Source: Solobacterium sp.
GTDB lineage: Bacteria > Bacillota_I > Bacilli_A > Erysipelotrichales > Erysipelotrichaceae
Direction: 5' to 3'
DNA length: 64,000 nucleotides
Assembly: GCA_017432325.1 (NCBI GenBank)
Contig: JAFRJJ010000081.1
Span: 1 to 64,000 of the forward strand
The notes beneath the pieces were generated by a model. It was given only the letters and a program-made list of their open reading frames with translations, made no database searches and had not been told where the DNA came from. Below, one piece after another: positions 26,526 to 35,394 of the stretch (position 1 is the first letter of the stretch; each line of letters starts with the position of its first letter). The position numbers and the translations under genes are program-made.

Positions 26526-27650
26526 ATGAAGGTCGAACGTTTTGTAGAAATACTCGGCGCTGACTTTTATACAGGTGTTCCCGATTCCCTTCTGAAGCCG
26601 TTATGCAACTGGCTGATGAGCACTTACGGGATCGATCCGAAGCATCATGTGATCGCTGCCAATGAAGGAAACTGTGTCGGCCTGGCTGCCGGATACCATA
26701 TGGCAACCGGCAGAGTGCCCGTTGTGTATATGCAGAACAGCGGCGAAGGCAATATCATCAACCCGACCGCGTCCCTGCTGAATGAAAAGGTATACGCGAT
26801 CCCCGTGATCTTCGTCGTCGGCTGGCGTGGGGAACCCGGTGTCCATGATGAGCCCCAGCATATCTACCAGGGTGAGATCACAAGGACACTGCTGGACGAT
26901 ATGGGGATCAGGAATTTCGTCATCAGTAAAGAAACGACCGAAGAAGAACTTGAAACAGTCATGGCAGAATACCGCGCACTGCTGGCAGAAGGCCATGATG
27001 TGGCCTTTGTCGTACGCAAAGGAGCGCTGTCCTATGACGGCAAGGTCGAATACAAAAACAGCAATCCTCTTCTGCGTGAAGAGGTCATCCGTCATCTGAC
27101 ACTGATCAGCGGAACCGATCCTGTCATATCAACGACCGGCAAGGCAAGCCGTGAACTGTTTGAAGCACGTGAAGCAGACGGAACAGGACATTCCTATGAC
27201 TTCCTTACGGTAGGATCCATGGGACACTGTTCATCCATTGCTTTAGGTGTTGCGCTCAACAAGCCTGAAACTAAGGTATGGTGCCTGGACGGGGACGGTG
27301 CAGCGCTGATGCACATGGGTGCGATGGCAGTCATCGCGTCCATGCGTCCCAATAACCTGGTGCATATCGTCATCAACAACGGTTCGCACGAGAGTGTCGG
27401 CGGCCTGCCGACAGCCGTCAAGGATGTCGATCTTGCAAAGATCGCTGCTGACTGCGGCTATACCAGGGCAGTTACCGTATCGGGACCTGATGAACTGGAT
27501 GAAGCGCTCAGGGAAGCGAAAGCAGGAAATGTACTGACATTCATCGAAGTGAAATCCGCCATCGGCGCCAGAGACGATCTCGGCCGTCCGACGACAACAG
27601 CGCTGGAAAACAAACAGCATTTTATGGAGTATCTGAAGACTTTGAAATAA
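26526..27650 (+). CDS. aepY: Phosphonopyruvate decarboxylase (thiamine diphosphate enzyme)
   Basis: The 374-residue protein has the features of phosphonopyruvate decarboxylase: the opening TGVPDSLLKPLCN, the cofactor-activating glutamate in AANEGNCVGLAAGYH (Glu47), and the thiamine-diphosphate motif GDGAALMHMG with the closing NN about 29 residues after it (residues 256-285). It converts phosphonopyruvate to phosphonoacetaldehyde, pulling the mutase reaction forward. Its length fits the family. It begins 2 bases after the cytidylyltransferase and 11 bases before the DegT aminotransferase, clearly in the same operon. Together with aepX it makes phosphonate production nearly certain. Confidence 0.95.
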   Translation: MKVERFVEILGADFYTGVPDSLLKPLCNWLMSTYGIDPKHHVIAANEGNCVGLAAGYHMATGRVPVVYMQNSGEGNIINPTASLLNEKVYAIPVIFVVGWRGEPGVHDEPQHIYQGEITRTLLDDMGIRNFVISKETTEEELETVMAEYRALLAEGHDVAFVVRKGALSYDGKVEYKNSNPLLREEVIRHLTLISGTDPVISTTGKASRELFEAREADGTGHSYDFLTVGSMGHCSSIALGVALNKPETKVWCLDGDGAALMHMGAMAVIASMRPNNLVHIVINNGSHESVGGLPTAVKDVDLAKIAADCGYTRAVTVSGPDELDEALREAKAGNVLTFIEVKSAIGARDDLGRPTTTALENKQHFMEYLKTLK

Positions 27651-27661
27651 CGGAGGTACCT

Positions 27662-28777
27662 ATGTCTGGAAAAATTAATGTAACCAGATCTTCAATGCCT
27701 GCATTTGAGGAATATACAGAAGAGATCAAGGATATGTGGGATTCCCACTGGCTGACAAACATGGGAGTCAAGCATGTGCAGCTGCAGCGGGAACTGGAAA
27801 AGTATCTTGATGTTGAACATATCGATCTTCTGACAAACGGACATATGGCACTGGAACTCTCTCTGCAGGCATACCACCTGAAGGGTGAAGTGATCACGAC
27901 CCCGTTTACGTTTATCTCTACAACACATGCTATCGTCAGAAGCGGGCTGAAGCCCGTGTTCTGCGACATTAACCCGGTCGATTTCACCATGGATACGGAT
28001 CTTCTGGAATCACTGATCACGGTAGACACATGCGCGATCATGCCGGTGCATGTATACGGAAACATCTGCAATATCGATGAGATCGAACGGATCGCGAAGA
28101 AGCATAACCTTGTCGTGATCTATGACGCAGCGCACACATTCGGCGTGAAGTACAAGGGCAGGGGAATCGGATCCTACGGGGACATTTCCTGTTTCAGCTT
28201 CCATGCCACAAAGGTATTCAATACGGTCGAAGGCGGTGCCGTCTGCTTCAATGACGCGCATCAGGAGATCGGCGACAGGATCGCAAGGCTCAAGGACTTC
28301 GGCATCGTTGATGCGGAGGAAGTCGATGAGATCGGTCCCAACGCAAAGATGAATGAATACTGTGCTGCGATGGGTCTGTGCAATCTGAGGCATGTGGATG
28401 AAGAGATCGCCAAGCGCAAGGCTGTCAACGACAGGTACCGCATGCATCTGGAAGGCGTGGAAGGACTGACGATGAATCCCGTTCAGAAGGATGTGCTGCC
28501 CAACTACGCATACTTCCCCGTATTCTTCGATCAGGAGAAATTCGGCGCTTCCAGAGATGAAGTATTCGCAGCGCTGGCAGAGCAGGGCATCGGCGCCAGA
28601 AAGTATTTCTACCCGATCACCACGGCATTCAAATGCTATAAGGATATCTTTGACCCCAATGAAACACCGCTCGCATATAAGATGAGCTACCAGGTACTGA
28701 CGCTCCCGATGTATGCGGATCTGAGTATGGAAGATGTTGACCGTATCTGTGAGGCGGTACTTTCCTGCAGGAAATAA
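27662..28777 (+). CDS. DegT/DnrJ/EryC1/StrS family aminotransferase
   Basis: The 371-residue PLP enzyme shows the family pattern: LTNGHMALELSLQA near the start, TTPFTFISTTHAIV, DAAHTFGV, and the Schiff-base lysine in FHATKVFNTVEGG (Lys184). Such enzymes put an amino group on the keto carbon of a nucleotide sugar. Here the gene is in the place where pathways to 2-aminoethylphosphonate usually have a class V aminotransferase (AepZ), which I do not see. It may act on a nucleotide sugar, for instance the product of the dehydratase at 12.5 kb, or it may have taken over amination of phosphonoacetaldehyde. It follows GGAGG and sits 3 bases before an acetyltransferase gene. Confidence 0.85.
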   Translation: MSGKINVTRSSMPAFEEYTEEIKDMWDSHWLTNMGVKHVQLQRELEKYLDVEHIDLLTNGHMALELSLQAYHLKGEVITTPFTFISTTHAIVRSGLKPVFCDINPVDFTMDTDLLESLITVDTCAIMPVHVYGNICNIDEIERIAKKHNLVVIYDAAHTFGVKYKGRGIGSYGDISCFSFHATKVFNTVEGGAVCFNDAHQEIGDRIARLKDFGIVDAEEVDEIGPNAKMNEYCAAMGLCNLRHVDEEIAKRKAVNDRYRMHLEGVEGLTMNPVQKDVLPNYAYFPVFFDQEKFGASRDEVFAALAEQGIGARKYFYPITTAFKCYKDIFDPNETPLAYKMSYQVLTLPMYADLSMEDVDRICEAVLSCRK

Positions 28778-28780
28778 ACT

Positions 28781-29443
28781 ATGCTGAAAAACGAAGTGAA
28801 AAGTGAATTGTTCAGGATCAGGTACAGGGACAGGCATGTCCGGATCGCTTCCGGCTGCAACATCTTTTCGACTGCCGTTCTGGAAGGATACAACTCATTC
28901 GGAAAGAATACACTGGTCGGAGGAAATGTCGGCAGGGGAACATATTGCGCGGACAACTGTGAACTGTACTGTGATATCGGAAGGTTCTGTTCGATCGGCA
29001 ATGATGTCAAAGTTCTGCTGGGAGATCATCCGTCACATACCTGGGTATCAACGCATCCGGCCTTCTTTTCCCACCGGAAACAGGCAGGATTTACTTTCAC
29101 GGATCAGGAAAAATACAATGAACTGAAGAAAGCCGAAGGCAGTGATAACTTTGCTGTGATCGGCAATGATGTCTGGATCGGCTCGGGCGTATCAATCCTA
29201 CAGGGTGTTACGATCGGGGACGGAGCGATCATCGCTGCCGGTGCCCTCGTCACCCGGGATGTCGAGCCCTACAGCATTGTCGGCGGCGTTCCCGCGAAAA
29301 AGATCCGTATGCGCTTTACGGAAGAAGAGATCGCATTCCTGAAGGAATTCCGCTGGTGGGATAAGGATATGGAATGGCTGAAGGCGCACGCAGAGGATTT
29401 TGAAGACATCAGCACGGCCATGAAGAAATGGAGCAGCCTATGA
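28781..29443 (+). CDS. CatB-like hexapeptide-repeat acetyltransferase
   Basis: The 220-residue protein is a left-handed beta-helix acetyltransferase of the xenobiotic/CatB group. It has the irregular hexapeptide rows [14 protein letters not shown] and [32 protein letters not shown], the likely catalytic histidine in LGDHPSHTW, and the typical closing [14 protein letters not shown]. It would acetylate an amino or hydroxyl group using acetyl-CoA, plausibly on the product of the preceding aminotransferase. AGGAAA precedes the start. Its last bases overlap the next start codon (ATGA). Confidence 0.85.
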   Translation: MLKNEVKSELFRIRYRDRHVRIASGCNIFSTAVLEGYNSFGKNTLVGGNVGRGTYCADNCELYCDIGRFCSIGNDVKVLLGDHPSHTWVSTHPAFFSHRKQAGFTFTDQEKYNELKKAEGSDNFAVIGNDVWIGSGVSILQGVTIGDGAIIAAGALVTRDVEPYSIVGGVPAKKIRMRFTEEEIAFLKEFRWWDKDMEWLKAHAEDFEDISTAMKKWSSL

Positions 29444-30606
29444 AAGGTGTTATCGTAATCATCGGTTATAACAGACCGGATTCCATCCGCAGATGCTATG
29501 AATCCGTTGTTCAGGCGATGTATCCGGAAAATGAGGGGATCGACCTGATCTTCAGCCTGGATCACAGCGGCATGGAAGCAGAGATCACGGAGATGATATC
29601 TTCCTTCGCCTGGGAACACGGCGAAAAAAAGGTCATTACGCATGAAGAACGCATGGGTCTCAGAAAACATGTGATCTCCTGCGGATGCCTTGTGGAGGAT
29701 TATGACTATCTGGTCATGCTGGAGGACGACATCATCGTTTCCGACAGCTACTTCCTGTATACGAAACAGGCGATCGAAACATATGAAAAGTATCCTGAAA
29801 TCGTCGGTATCTCCCTGTACAGATTCCATGTTTATCCGCAGAACGGCAGATTCTTTGAACCGGAATACAACGGAAGCGACACCTATCTGATGCAGGTCGC
29901 CCAGTCCTGGGGACAGGTTTGGACGAAGCGGATGTGGAATGAGTTCCATGAATGGTATCTTTCCCATCAGGAGTTTGAGAAGCCCTTCAGGATGGCTGAT
30001 TATTCCTATTCCTGGGACCAGAGATCCTGGCTCAGATACTTTACGGGTTTTGTGACCAGTGAGAATAAGTATCTGGTACACCCGTATCACGCGTACAGCA
30101 CCAATACCCAGGAGATCGGTGAGAACTACAAGGCTGCGGGAACGGATTTCCAGGTCGCCCTTGCAAAGGGACAGAAGGAATTCAGAATGTATGCGCCGGA
30201 GCACTGCGTGCACTATGACGCGTTCTTCGAGCGTGAGCCGGATGAACAGTTCTCATTCGAATACCAGGGTGAACGTGTTTTGATGGATCTGAATGCGGCA
30301 AGGTCCAATTACGGATACTACCGCTACCTGGCTTCCACGAACAAACTGAACTTTCATGTGATCAGGACCTACGGTCTCAGACTGAGGCCGCAGGAGATCA
30401 ACCTGACCAACGATATCCCCGGCAGGGAGATCTATCTCTACGATCTGACAGCTGTGGAAAAGAACAGCCTGCCTTCCAACAAGGAGCAGGTCACCCGCTA
30501 CAACGTCCGGGCAACTTCATGGGCAAGGCTGTCATATCTTGGCATGAAGGAGCTGTCTGAGAAAGTGCAGACAGATATCAGAAAAAAACTGAAAAAGAAA
30601 AAGTGA
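29440..30606 (+). CDS. GT-A glycosyltransferase-like protein, paralog 1
   Basis: The 388-residue protein is a GT-A-type transferase: [16 protein letters not shown] at the start, [13 protein letters not shown], and the acidic site MLEDDIIVS. It has no membrane helix. A protein with the same order of motifs is encoded on the other strand at 31669-32847, and both share the late LRPxExN and DIPG blocks, so they come from one duplication. The start at 29440 is set by GGAG at 29430-29433 and the 4-base overlap with the acetyltransferase gene; the ATG at 29428 lies inside that site. It is the last gene of the phosphonate operon, so it could add a sugar that carries the phosphonate. Donor unknown. 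Confidence 0.75.
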   Translation: MKGVIVIIGYNRPDSIRRCYESVVQAMYPENEGIDLIFSLDHSGMEAEITEMISSFAWEHGEKKVITHEERMGLRKHVISCGCLVEDYDYLVMLEDDIIVSDSYFLYTKQAIETYEKYPEIVGISLYRFHVYPQNGRFFEPEYNGSDTYLMQVAQSWGQVWTKRMWNEFHEWYLSHQEFEKPFRMADYSYSWDQRSWLRYFTGFVTSENKYLVHPYHAYSTNTQEIGENYKAAGTDFQVALAKGQKEFRMYAPEHCVHYDAFFEREPDEQFSFEYQGERVLMDLNAARSNYGYYRYLASTNKLNFHVIRTYGLRLRPQEINLTNDIPGREIYLYDLTAVEKNSLPSNKEQVTRYNVRATSWARLSYLGMKELSEKVQTDIRKKLKKKK

Positions 30607-30627
30607 ACCTGTTTCCAGATTCACTTT
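30597..30627. terminator. Bidirectional terminator between convergent glycosyltransferase genes
   Basis: AAGTGAA (30601-30607) pairs with TTCACTT (30620-30626) around a 12-base loop. Both stop codons are inside the stem. On the minus strand it is followed by a long T-rich run, so it works best for the 30621-32847 operon. Confidence 0.6.
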
Positions 30628-31664
30628 CCGCGGTAAATGGTTTTCCGGAATGTTTTATACAGTCCGGAAAATTTATTTTTTGCCGTACTCAATGCCGCAT
30701 ATGTACGGTAGATCTTCTTTGCATTGCCGGACAGGGCACTGTCACGGAAGATCCTGGAATATGTATTGAACGGTACGGCTCTCTGTATGACTGTGTTGGC
30801 ATGATCGGTGGTGATATTGTCACGGATCATTTTTATTTTTTCATCCCTGCTGTAAGGGCAGCTGTCCGCAAAGAGGTTGATGACAAAGACCTCATATTCC
30901 CTGAGCAGGTAATCATCGATCAGCTGGTCCTGCGGGGAACCGAGGGCTTCCATCATGTAACGTACGCCTTCTTCCTTGTCCTTCAGGATCTTTTCACTGT
31001 CGGGCAGGAAACGGTTGACCATGGTCTCCTTGGGACGCTTCTGGTAGTGGTAAATGATATCGGAACATGTGACGACTTTCTTTGCGTGCGCGAATACGGC
31101 GCAATTGAAGATCAGGTCGCCGGACTGGTCCTTGCCTGTCGGGAAGAACTCATCATGTCCTCTCAGCATATCTGCCCTGTACAGCTTGTTCCAGTACATG
31201 TTGAAGCTGTCCGTTTTGAAGAAATCATGGACGGCAACGATGGAACGCTCATATGTCCAGTCGGGCAGGGAACAGACAAAACTGTAATTCTCTTCCATGA
31301 AGTCCACGGAATAACCGAACCAGAGCACATCCGGTTCTTTTTCGTTCAGAACTGATACAAGCTTCGCGATGGATCCGGGTACGATGATGTCGTCATCATC
31401 GATGAACCAGATATAGTCGCCTGTGGTCATGTTGACGGCAATTCTTCTGGTCGCGGTAATTCCCTGGTTTTCCTGATGGTATGTTCTGATGCGTGAATCC
31501 TTTTCAGCGTATTCCTGTACGACCTGCCAGCTGTTGTCTTTGGATCCGTCATCGATCAAAAGCAGTTCAAAGTCTGCCTCTTTCTGGGAAATGATGGCAT
31601 CAAGGCATTCCGGAAGTTCTTTTTCCGCGTTGTATACAGGTACGATAATTGACAGTCTGCTCAT
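30621..31664 (-). CDS. Glycosyltransferase family 2
   Basis: The 347-residue protein has the classic GT2 N-terminal domain: RLSIIVPVYNAEKELPECLDA, LLIDDGSKDNS and WFIDDDDIIVPGS as the metal-binding acidic cluster. The C-terminal 100 residues are helical and basic, as in EpsH/CapI-like enzymes. It would add one sugar to the lipid-linked repeat unit. It is 4 bases behind the paralog 2 transferase gene in a two-gene minus-strand operon, with AAGGATAA before the start. Sugar unknown. Confidence 0.88.
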   Translation of the reverse strand: MSRLSIIVPVYNAEKELPECLDAIISQKEADFELLLIDDGSKDNSWQVVQEYAEKDSRIRTYHQENQGITATRRIAVNMTTGDYIWFIDDDDIIVPGSIAKLVSVLNEKEPDVLWFGYSVDFMEENYSFVCSLPDWTYERSIVAVHDFFKTDSFNMYWNKLYRADMLRGHDEFFPTGKDQSGDLIFNCAVFAHAKKVVTCSDIIYHYQKRPKETMVNRFLPDSEKILKDKEEGVRYMMEALGSPQDQLIDDYLLREYEVFVINLFADSCPYSRDEKIKMIRDNITTDHANTVIQRAVPFNTYSRIFRDSALSGNAKKIYRTYAALSTAKNKFSGLYKTFRKTIYRGK

Positions 31665-31668
31665 AATA

Positions 31669-32847
31669 TTATCCTTCTATGATTCCTTTGATCATTCTGA
31701 TAAAGTCACTTCTGCTGTATTTCAACGCGCGCTTCCAGCCGAAGTTATATGATTCATATTCACCGCGCGCGTCAGATACGTTCTGCTTCACATTCAGCTG
31801 TACGTTCTTCATGCCGGAAGGGATCTGGTACAGATACAGGCTGTTTCCCGGAATGTCCTTCAGGATATTCTGTTCGATCGGCCTCAGCTGCATGCCGAAG
31901 GAACGGATCAGGCGGAATCTGTCATCCTTCACCGATGTCAGAAGGTACGGCCTGTTCATCGTATCACGGTGGCTGCCGTTCAGATTGATGCAGATATCGT
32001 CCGTACTGATGGAGAAGAGCGTCACTGCCGGATCGAACACACGTTCGAAGAAGATGTCGTATTTGACAGCGTCATGATAGACCGGGAACCGGTATTCTTT
32101 ATGATCGCATTCCATCAGCATCACCTGGTATGTCGCGTTGACATGCCCGTTGTGCTCGCCGATCTCGGAGCAGTTCGTGGAAAGCGCCGTATAAGGCATG
32201 ACGTAATATCTGCCTGTTTCCACAAGGTAGTAAACAAAGTACTTTCCCCATGACCGGTCTCCCCAGTTTTCAATGTCCTCGGGAATGGCAGGGTTGACGG
32301 TCAGCTTGTCCTCGTGTTCCAGATACCAGTTTTTGAAGGCCGTCCACTGGCCGGCGCTCCAGCACTGTCCCCATGTGCAGGAGAACTGGCCGATATACGT
32401 ATCATAGCCGTTCTGCTGCGGCATGAAATGGAAGTCCATATGTTCATTCCATGCGTGGCTGTAAAGGGAGATACCGGCTGTCTTCAGATCGTTCTCATAG
32501 AAAGACAGTGCCTGCTGGACATAGGTATAGAAATTCCGGGCAACGATCAGATCGTCTTCCAGGATGATCGCTGCGCCGTATTCCAGACTCAGGTCGCCGC
32601 ATCTGAGAATATGCTTTCTTAATCCAAGACGTTCCGGGGCAACACGGATATCAAGTGTGCCGTGCTTCCATCCGGTGCTTTCAGCTGCTTTCCGAACTTC
32701 TTCCCAGATATCCGATCGGTCGATACTGACGATCAGCGTAATATCTTCAGACGGATAAACAGCCTGGTTCAAACTGCTGATCAGTCTTTTTAAACTGTCC
32801 GGTCTGTTATAACCGACAGCCACGATTACCGGTTTTATTTCTGTCAT
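31669..32847 (-). CDS. GT-A glycosyltransferase-like protein, paralog 2
   Basis: The 392-residue protein mirrors the transferase at 29440-30606: VIVAVGYNRPDSLKRLI, ERLGLRKHILRCG, ILEDDLIVA, a WGQCW segment and LRPIEQN...DIPG. The blocks are colinear over the whole length, so the two are paralogs with probably similar folds but perhaps different acceptors. The start at 32847 follows AAAGGAA; the TTG at 32853 is less likely. It is the first gene of the minus-strand pair, which points away from the phosphonate operon and is divergent from the 33114 operon. Confidence 0.75.
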   Translation of the reverse strand: MTEIKPVIVAVGYNRPDSLKRLISSLNQAVYPSEDITLIVSIDRSDIWEEVRKAAESTGWKHGTLDIRVAPERLGLRKHILRCGDLSLEYGAAIILEDDLIVARNFYTYVQQALSFYENDLKTAGISLYSHAWNEHMDFHFMPQQNGYDTYIGQFSCTWGQCWSAGQWTAFKNWYLEHEDKLTVNPAIPEDIENWGDRSWGKYFVYYLVETGRYYVMPYTALSTNCSEIGEHNGHVNATYQVMLMECDHKEYRFPVYHDAVKYDIFFERVFDPAVTLFSISTDDICINLNGSHRDTMNRPYLLTSVKDDRFRLIRSFGMQLRPIEQNILKDIPGNSLYLYQIPSGMKNVQLNVKQNVSDARGEYESYNFGWKRALKYSRSDFIRMIKGIIEG

Positions 32848-32870
32848 AGTCAATTTCCTTTATCCCGGTC

Positions 32871-32876
32871 ATTATA
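32871..32876 (-). promoter_or_regulatory. Possible -10 box of the minus-strand glycosyltransferase pair
   Basis: A perfect TATAAT on the minus strand lies 24 bases upstream of the start at 32847, just before the AAAGGAA site. The -35 region is weak. The divergent gap of 266 bases to 33114 holds no other clear element besides a TATCAT-like -10 near 33092. Confidence 0.4.
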
Positions 32877-33113
32877 TCATTACGGGCGTACAGTTGCGAA
32901 TGTGCATCAGCCGGTTTGTTCCGGATATCGTCCCGGTAAGATCTGCCCGTATTCCGGATGCGGACCGCTCTGACCGGCCAGGAAATATGAATTCCGGTTA
33001 TGAGGTGGGGCAGATCAGGGAAATAATGTTATGAAATGGCGAATAAATGAATATGACACGATGCATCGGTTCTAAAATGTTGAGAAAATGTTATCATAAA
33101 GGCGGTGATGAAT

Positions 33114-33968
33114 ATGGAACAGAAATACAGTGTTTTAATGTCAGTTTATATTAATGAAAAACCTGACCGCTTTGTTCAGGCTCTCAACAGTATGCTTGAG
33201 CAGACTATTTCTCCTGATCAGGTAGTGATCGTACAGGACGGTCCTGTCAGTGATGTTCTGAAGGTCGTACTGGAGCAGTATGAGAATGAATATCCTGATC
33301 TGATCACGGTCCTTGTAAACGAACAGAATCTCGGACTGGGTCCTTCTCTGAACAGAGGACTACTGGAATGCAGGAACGAACTGATCGCAAGAATGGATTC
33401 GGATGATGTTTCCCGCAAAGACAGGATCGAAAAGCAGCTGAAGATGTTTGAAGAGAATGAGAATCTTTCCATCTGCGGCGGTGTGATCCGTGAATTCCTG
33501 GAAGACGATATGTCCGATACACAGGGATACCGCGTATGCCCGGAAACAGATGAAGAGCTGAAGGAATATATGAAAGAGCGCTGCCCGTTCAATCATATGA
33601 CGGTCATGTATAAAAAGAGCGAAGTCGTGAAAGCGGGAAATTACCAGGACCTTCATTTCAATGAAGATTATCTCCTGTGGATCCGCATGGCTCAGGCCGG
33701 CTGCACATTTGCCAACATCAATGAAGTGCTGGTAGATGTACGTGTCGGAAAAGATATGTATAAACGCAGAGGCGGGGAAGAATACTTCCAGAGTGAGAAG
33801 AAAATCCAGGACATCATGCTGGAGAGCGGGATGATCACGGAACAGCTCTACAACAGGAATATGCTGAAGCGGAAGATCGTAGAGAAATGGATGACTCCGA
33901 CGATCCGCGGCTGGGTATTCAAAAGAGCCGCCAGAAGAAAGGACTTCGATGAAGAAGAAGCTGAGTGA
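33114..33968 (+). CDS. Glycosyltransferase family 2 (AmsE/EpsE-like)
   Basis: The 284-residue protein shows the GT2 order YSVLMSVYINEKPDRF, VVIVQDGPVSD, GLGPSLNRGL and IARMDSDDVSRKDRI, where the DSDD cluster binds the metal and donor. FNEDYLLWIRM later fits the acceptor-binding helix of the AmsE-like subgroup, often galactosyl- or glucosyltransferases. I chose the ATG at 33114 because AAAGGCGG at 33098-33105 is spaced for it; a GTG (33105) and ATG (33108) are inside or next to that site. It overlaps the ParB-like/nucleotidyltransferase gene by 20 bases, so the two are coupled. Confidence 0.85.
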   Translation: MEQKYSVLMSVYINEKPDRFVQALNSMLEQTISPDQVVIVQDGPVSDVLKVVLEQYENEYPDLITVLVNEQNLGLGPSLNRGLLECRNELIARMDSDDVSRKDRIEKQLKMFEENENLSICGGVIREFLEDDMSDTQGYRVCPETDEELKEYMKERCPFNHMTVMYKKSEVVKAGNYQDLHFNEDYLLWIRMAQAGCTFANINEVLVDVRVGKDMYKRRGGEEYFQSEKKIQDIMLESGMITEQLYNRNMLKRKIVEKWMTPTIRGWVFKRAARRKDFDEEEAE

Positions 33969-35394
33969 ACTGACTTCTCAATTTGTTTTCAATGCCTATC
34001 ATCTTTCGGATGATATGGCTTTTCATGTTGAGGAGACAGATGCCTGCCGGCTGATCAACCGGAACCGTCTGGACATCATGGCAAAGATCCTGTATCTGAA
34101 ACTGAAGGATACCGCCCCTGCATACGCGCGGAAAATGTACCTTGAGCATATCCGTGTCATGACAAGGGATTCCTTTGTGGAAGCAGGCAGTCATAAATCA
34201 GGTGCCCAGGCTTTTATTGATTCGTTTGAACAGCTGTATGAACAGATGAAGGAGAACGGATATTCGGAAGAAGCGCTTCCGATCCCGGTAGATCCGGACA
34301 TGCAACCGATGGACGGGGCACACAGGATCGCCTGCGCGTATGTGCTGAATATTCCGGTCAAGGTGATCTGCCTGCCTGTCAAAGCGGAATTCGACAGATA
34401 TCCTTACCAGTGGTTTATTGAGCGCGGAACGGATCCGGATGTACTGGACCAGATGGTACTGGAATACATTAGGGAGAAGGATCATTGTGCCTGCGTCAAT
34501 ATCTGGCCGTCGGCGAAAGGACATGACGAAGAAGTCGAGCGGATCCTGCAGGAACATTTCGGGATCATCTACAAGAAGGATGTTTCACTGAATGAGAACG
34601 GTGCGTTCCATTATCTTGCGCAGATCTATCAGGAATATTCATGGGCACAGGACCATGACGGGGACGGATTCTCCGGTGTTTACCGGAAACTGGTTCCGTG
34701 CTTCCCGACATTCGATCCCGTGAAGGTATATTTCATAGAGGTCAAAGACTACGAAGAGGTCACAGCCGTCAAGGAACAGCTGAGAGACCTGTTTGGTCTG
34801 GAAAAGCATTCCATGCATGCGACCGACAACCAGCAGGAAACCGTTCTGATGTCGGAACTGCTGCTGAGCAGGGAGACCGTGGCATTCATGAATCAGTGCC
34901 AGTCAACGAAATTCCCTAATACATTCAGACTGCTGAAAGAGTCAGACGGGTTTGACTTCAGCAGGACCGTACTGACCGGTTCTATCGTACTTGCCCTCTA
35001 CGGCATGCGTCAGGCGGAGGATCTCGATTTCATTTCCATGGATGAACTGCCCGGTTCCCATAATGACCTGCTGAAATATTACGGAATGAGTGCCTCTGAA
35101 GCAGTCAATGATCCGGAAAAGTATTTTGTATATTTCGGGAAAAAGTTCCTGAGCCTTGATCAGATCAGGAAGTTCAAGAAAAACAGAAATGAAGGCAAGG
35201 ACCGGGATGACCTGCAGCTGATCGAGACAATGCTGAAAAATGCCGGCAGACCGGACATGAAGGTCAGGCTGCTGCAGACGAAACGCAGGGTCATTGCGAA
35301 AACACAGGGTGTGATCCTCAAAGCGGCGCACGCGACAGGAACATATGATATCCTGCGGTCAGTTTACCGGAAGCTGAAAGGACAAAAGTCATGA
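33949..35394 (+). CDS. Fusion of a ParB-like (DGAHR) domain and a nucleotidyltransferase-like domain
   Basis: The 481-residue protein has no signal or membrane segment. Around residues 115-140, MDGAHRIACAYVLNIPVKVI has the DGxHR core of ParB/sulfiredoxin-like domains. Residues 341-430 resemble a Pol beta-type nucleotidyltransferase: TGSIVLALYGMRQAEDLDFI (GS near 344, DLD near 358-360) and KDRDDLQLIETML. Known relatives of that fold include LicD, which moves phosphocholine onto glycans. With CMP-phosphonate genes nearby, transfer of a phosphonate or other phospho-group is an attractive guess, but it is inference. The middle region (about 180-330, HDEEVERILQEHFG) is unassigned. The gene overlaps both neighbours, so it belongs to the 33114-40195 operon. 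Confidence 0.6.
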   Translation: MKKKLSELTSQFVFNAYHLSDDMAFHVEETDACRLINRNRLDIMAKILYLKLKDTAPAYARKMYLEHIRVMTRDSFVEAGSHKSGAQAFIDSFEQLYEQMKENGYSEEALPIPVDPDMQPMDGAHRIACAYVLNIPVKVICLPVKAEFDRYPYQWFIERGTDPDVLDQMVLEYIREKDHCACVNIWPSAKGHDEEVERILQEHFGIIYKKDVSLNENGAFHYLAQIYQEYSWAQDHDGDGFSGVYRKLVPCFPTFDPVKVYFIEVKDYEEVTAVKEQLRDLFGLEKHSMHATDNQQETVLMSELLLSRETVAFMNQCQSTKFPNTFRLLKESDGFDFSRTVLTGSIVLALYGMRQAEDLDFISMDELPGSHNDLLKYYGMSASEAVNDPEKYFVYFGKKFLSLDQIRKFKKNRNEGKDRDDLQLIETMLKNAGRPDMKVRLLQTKRRVIAKTQGVILKAAHATGTYDILRSVYRKLKGQKS

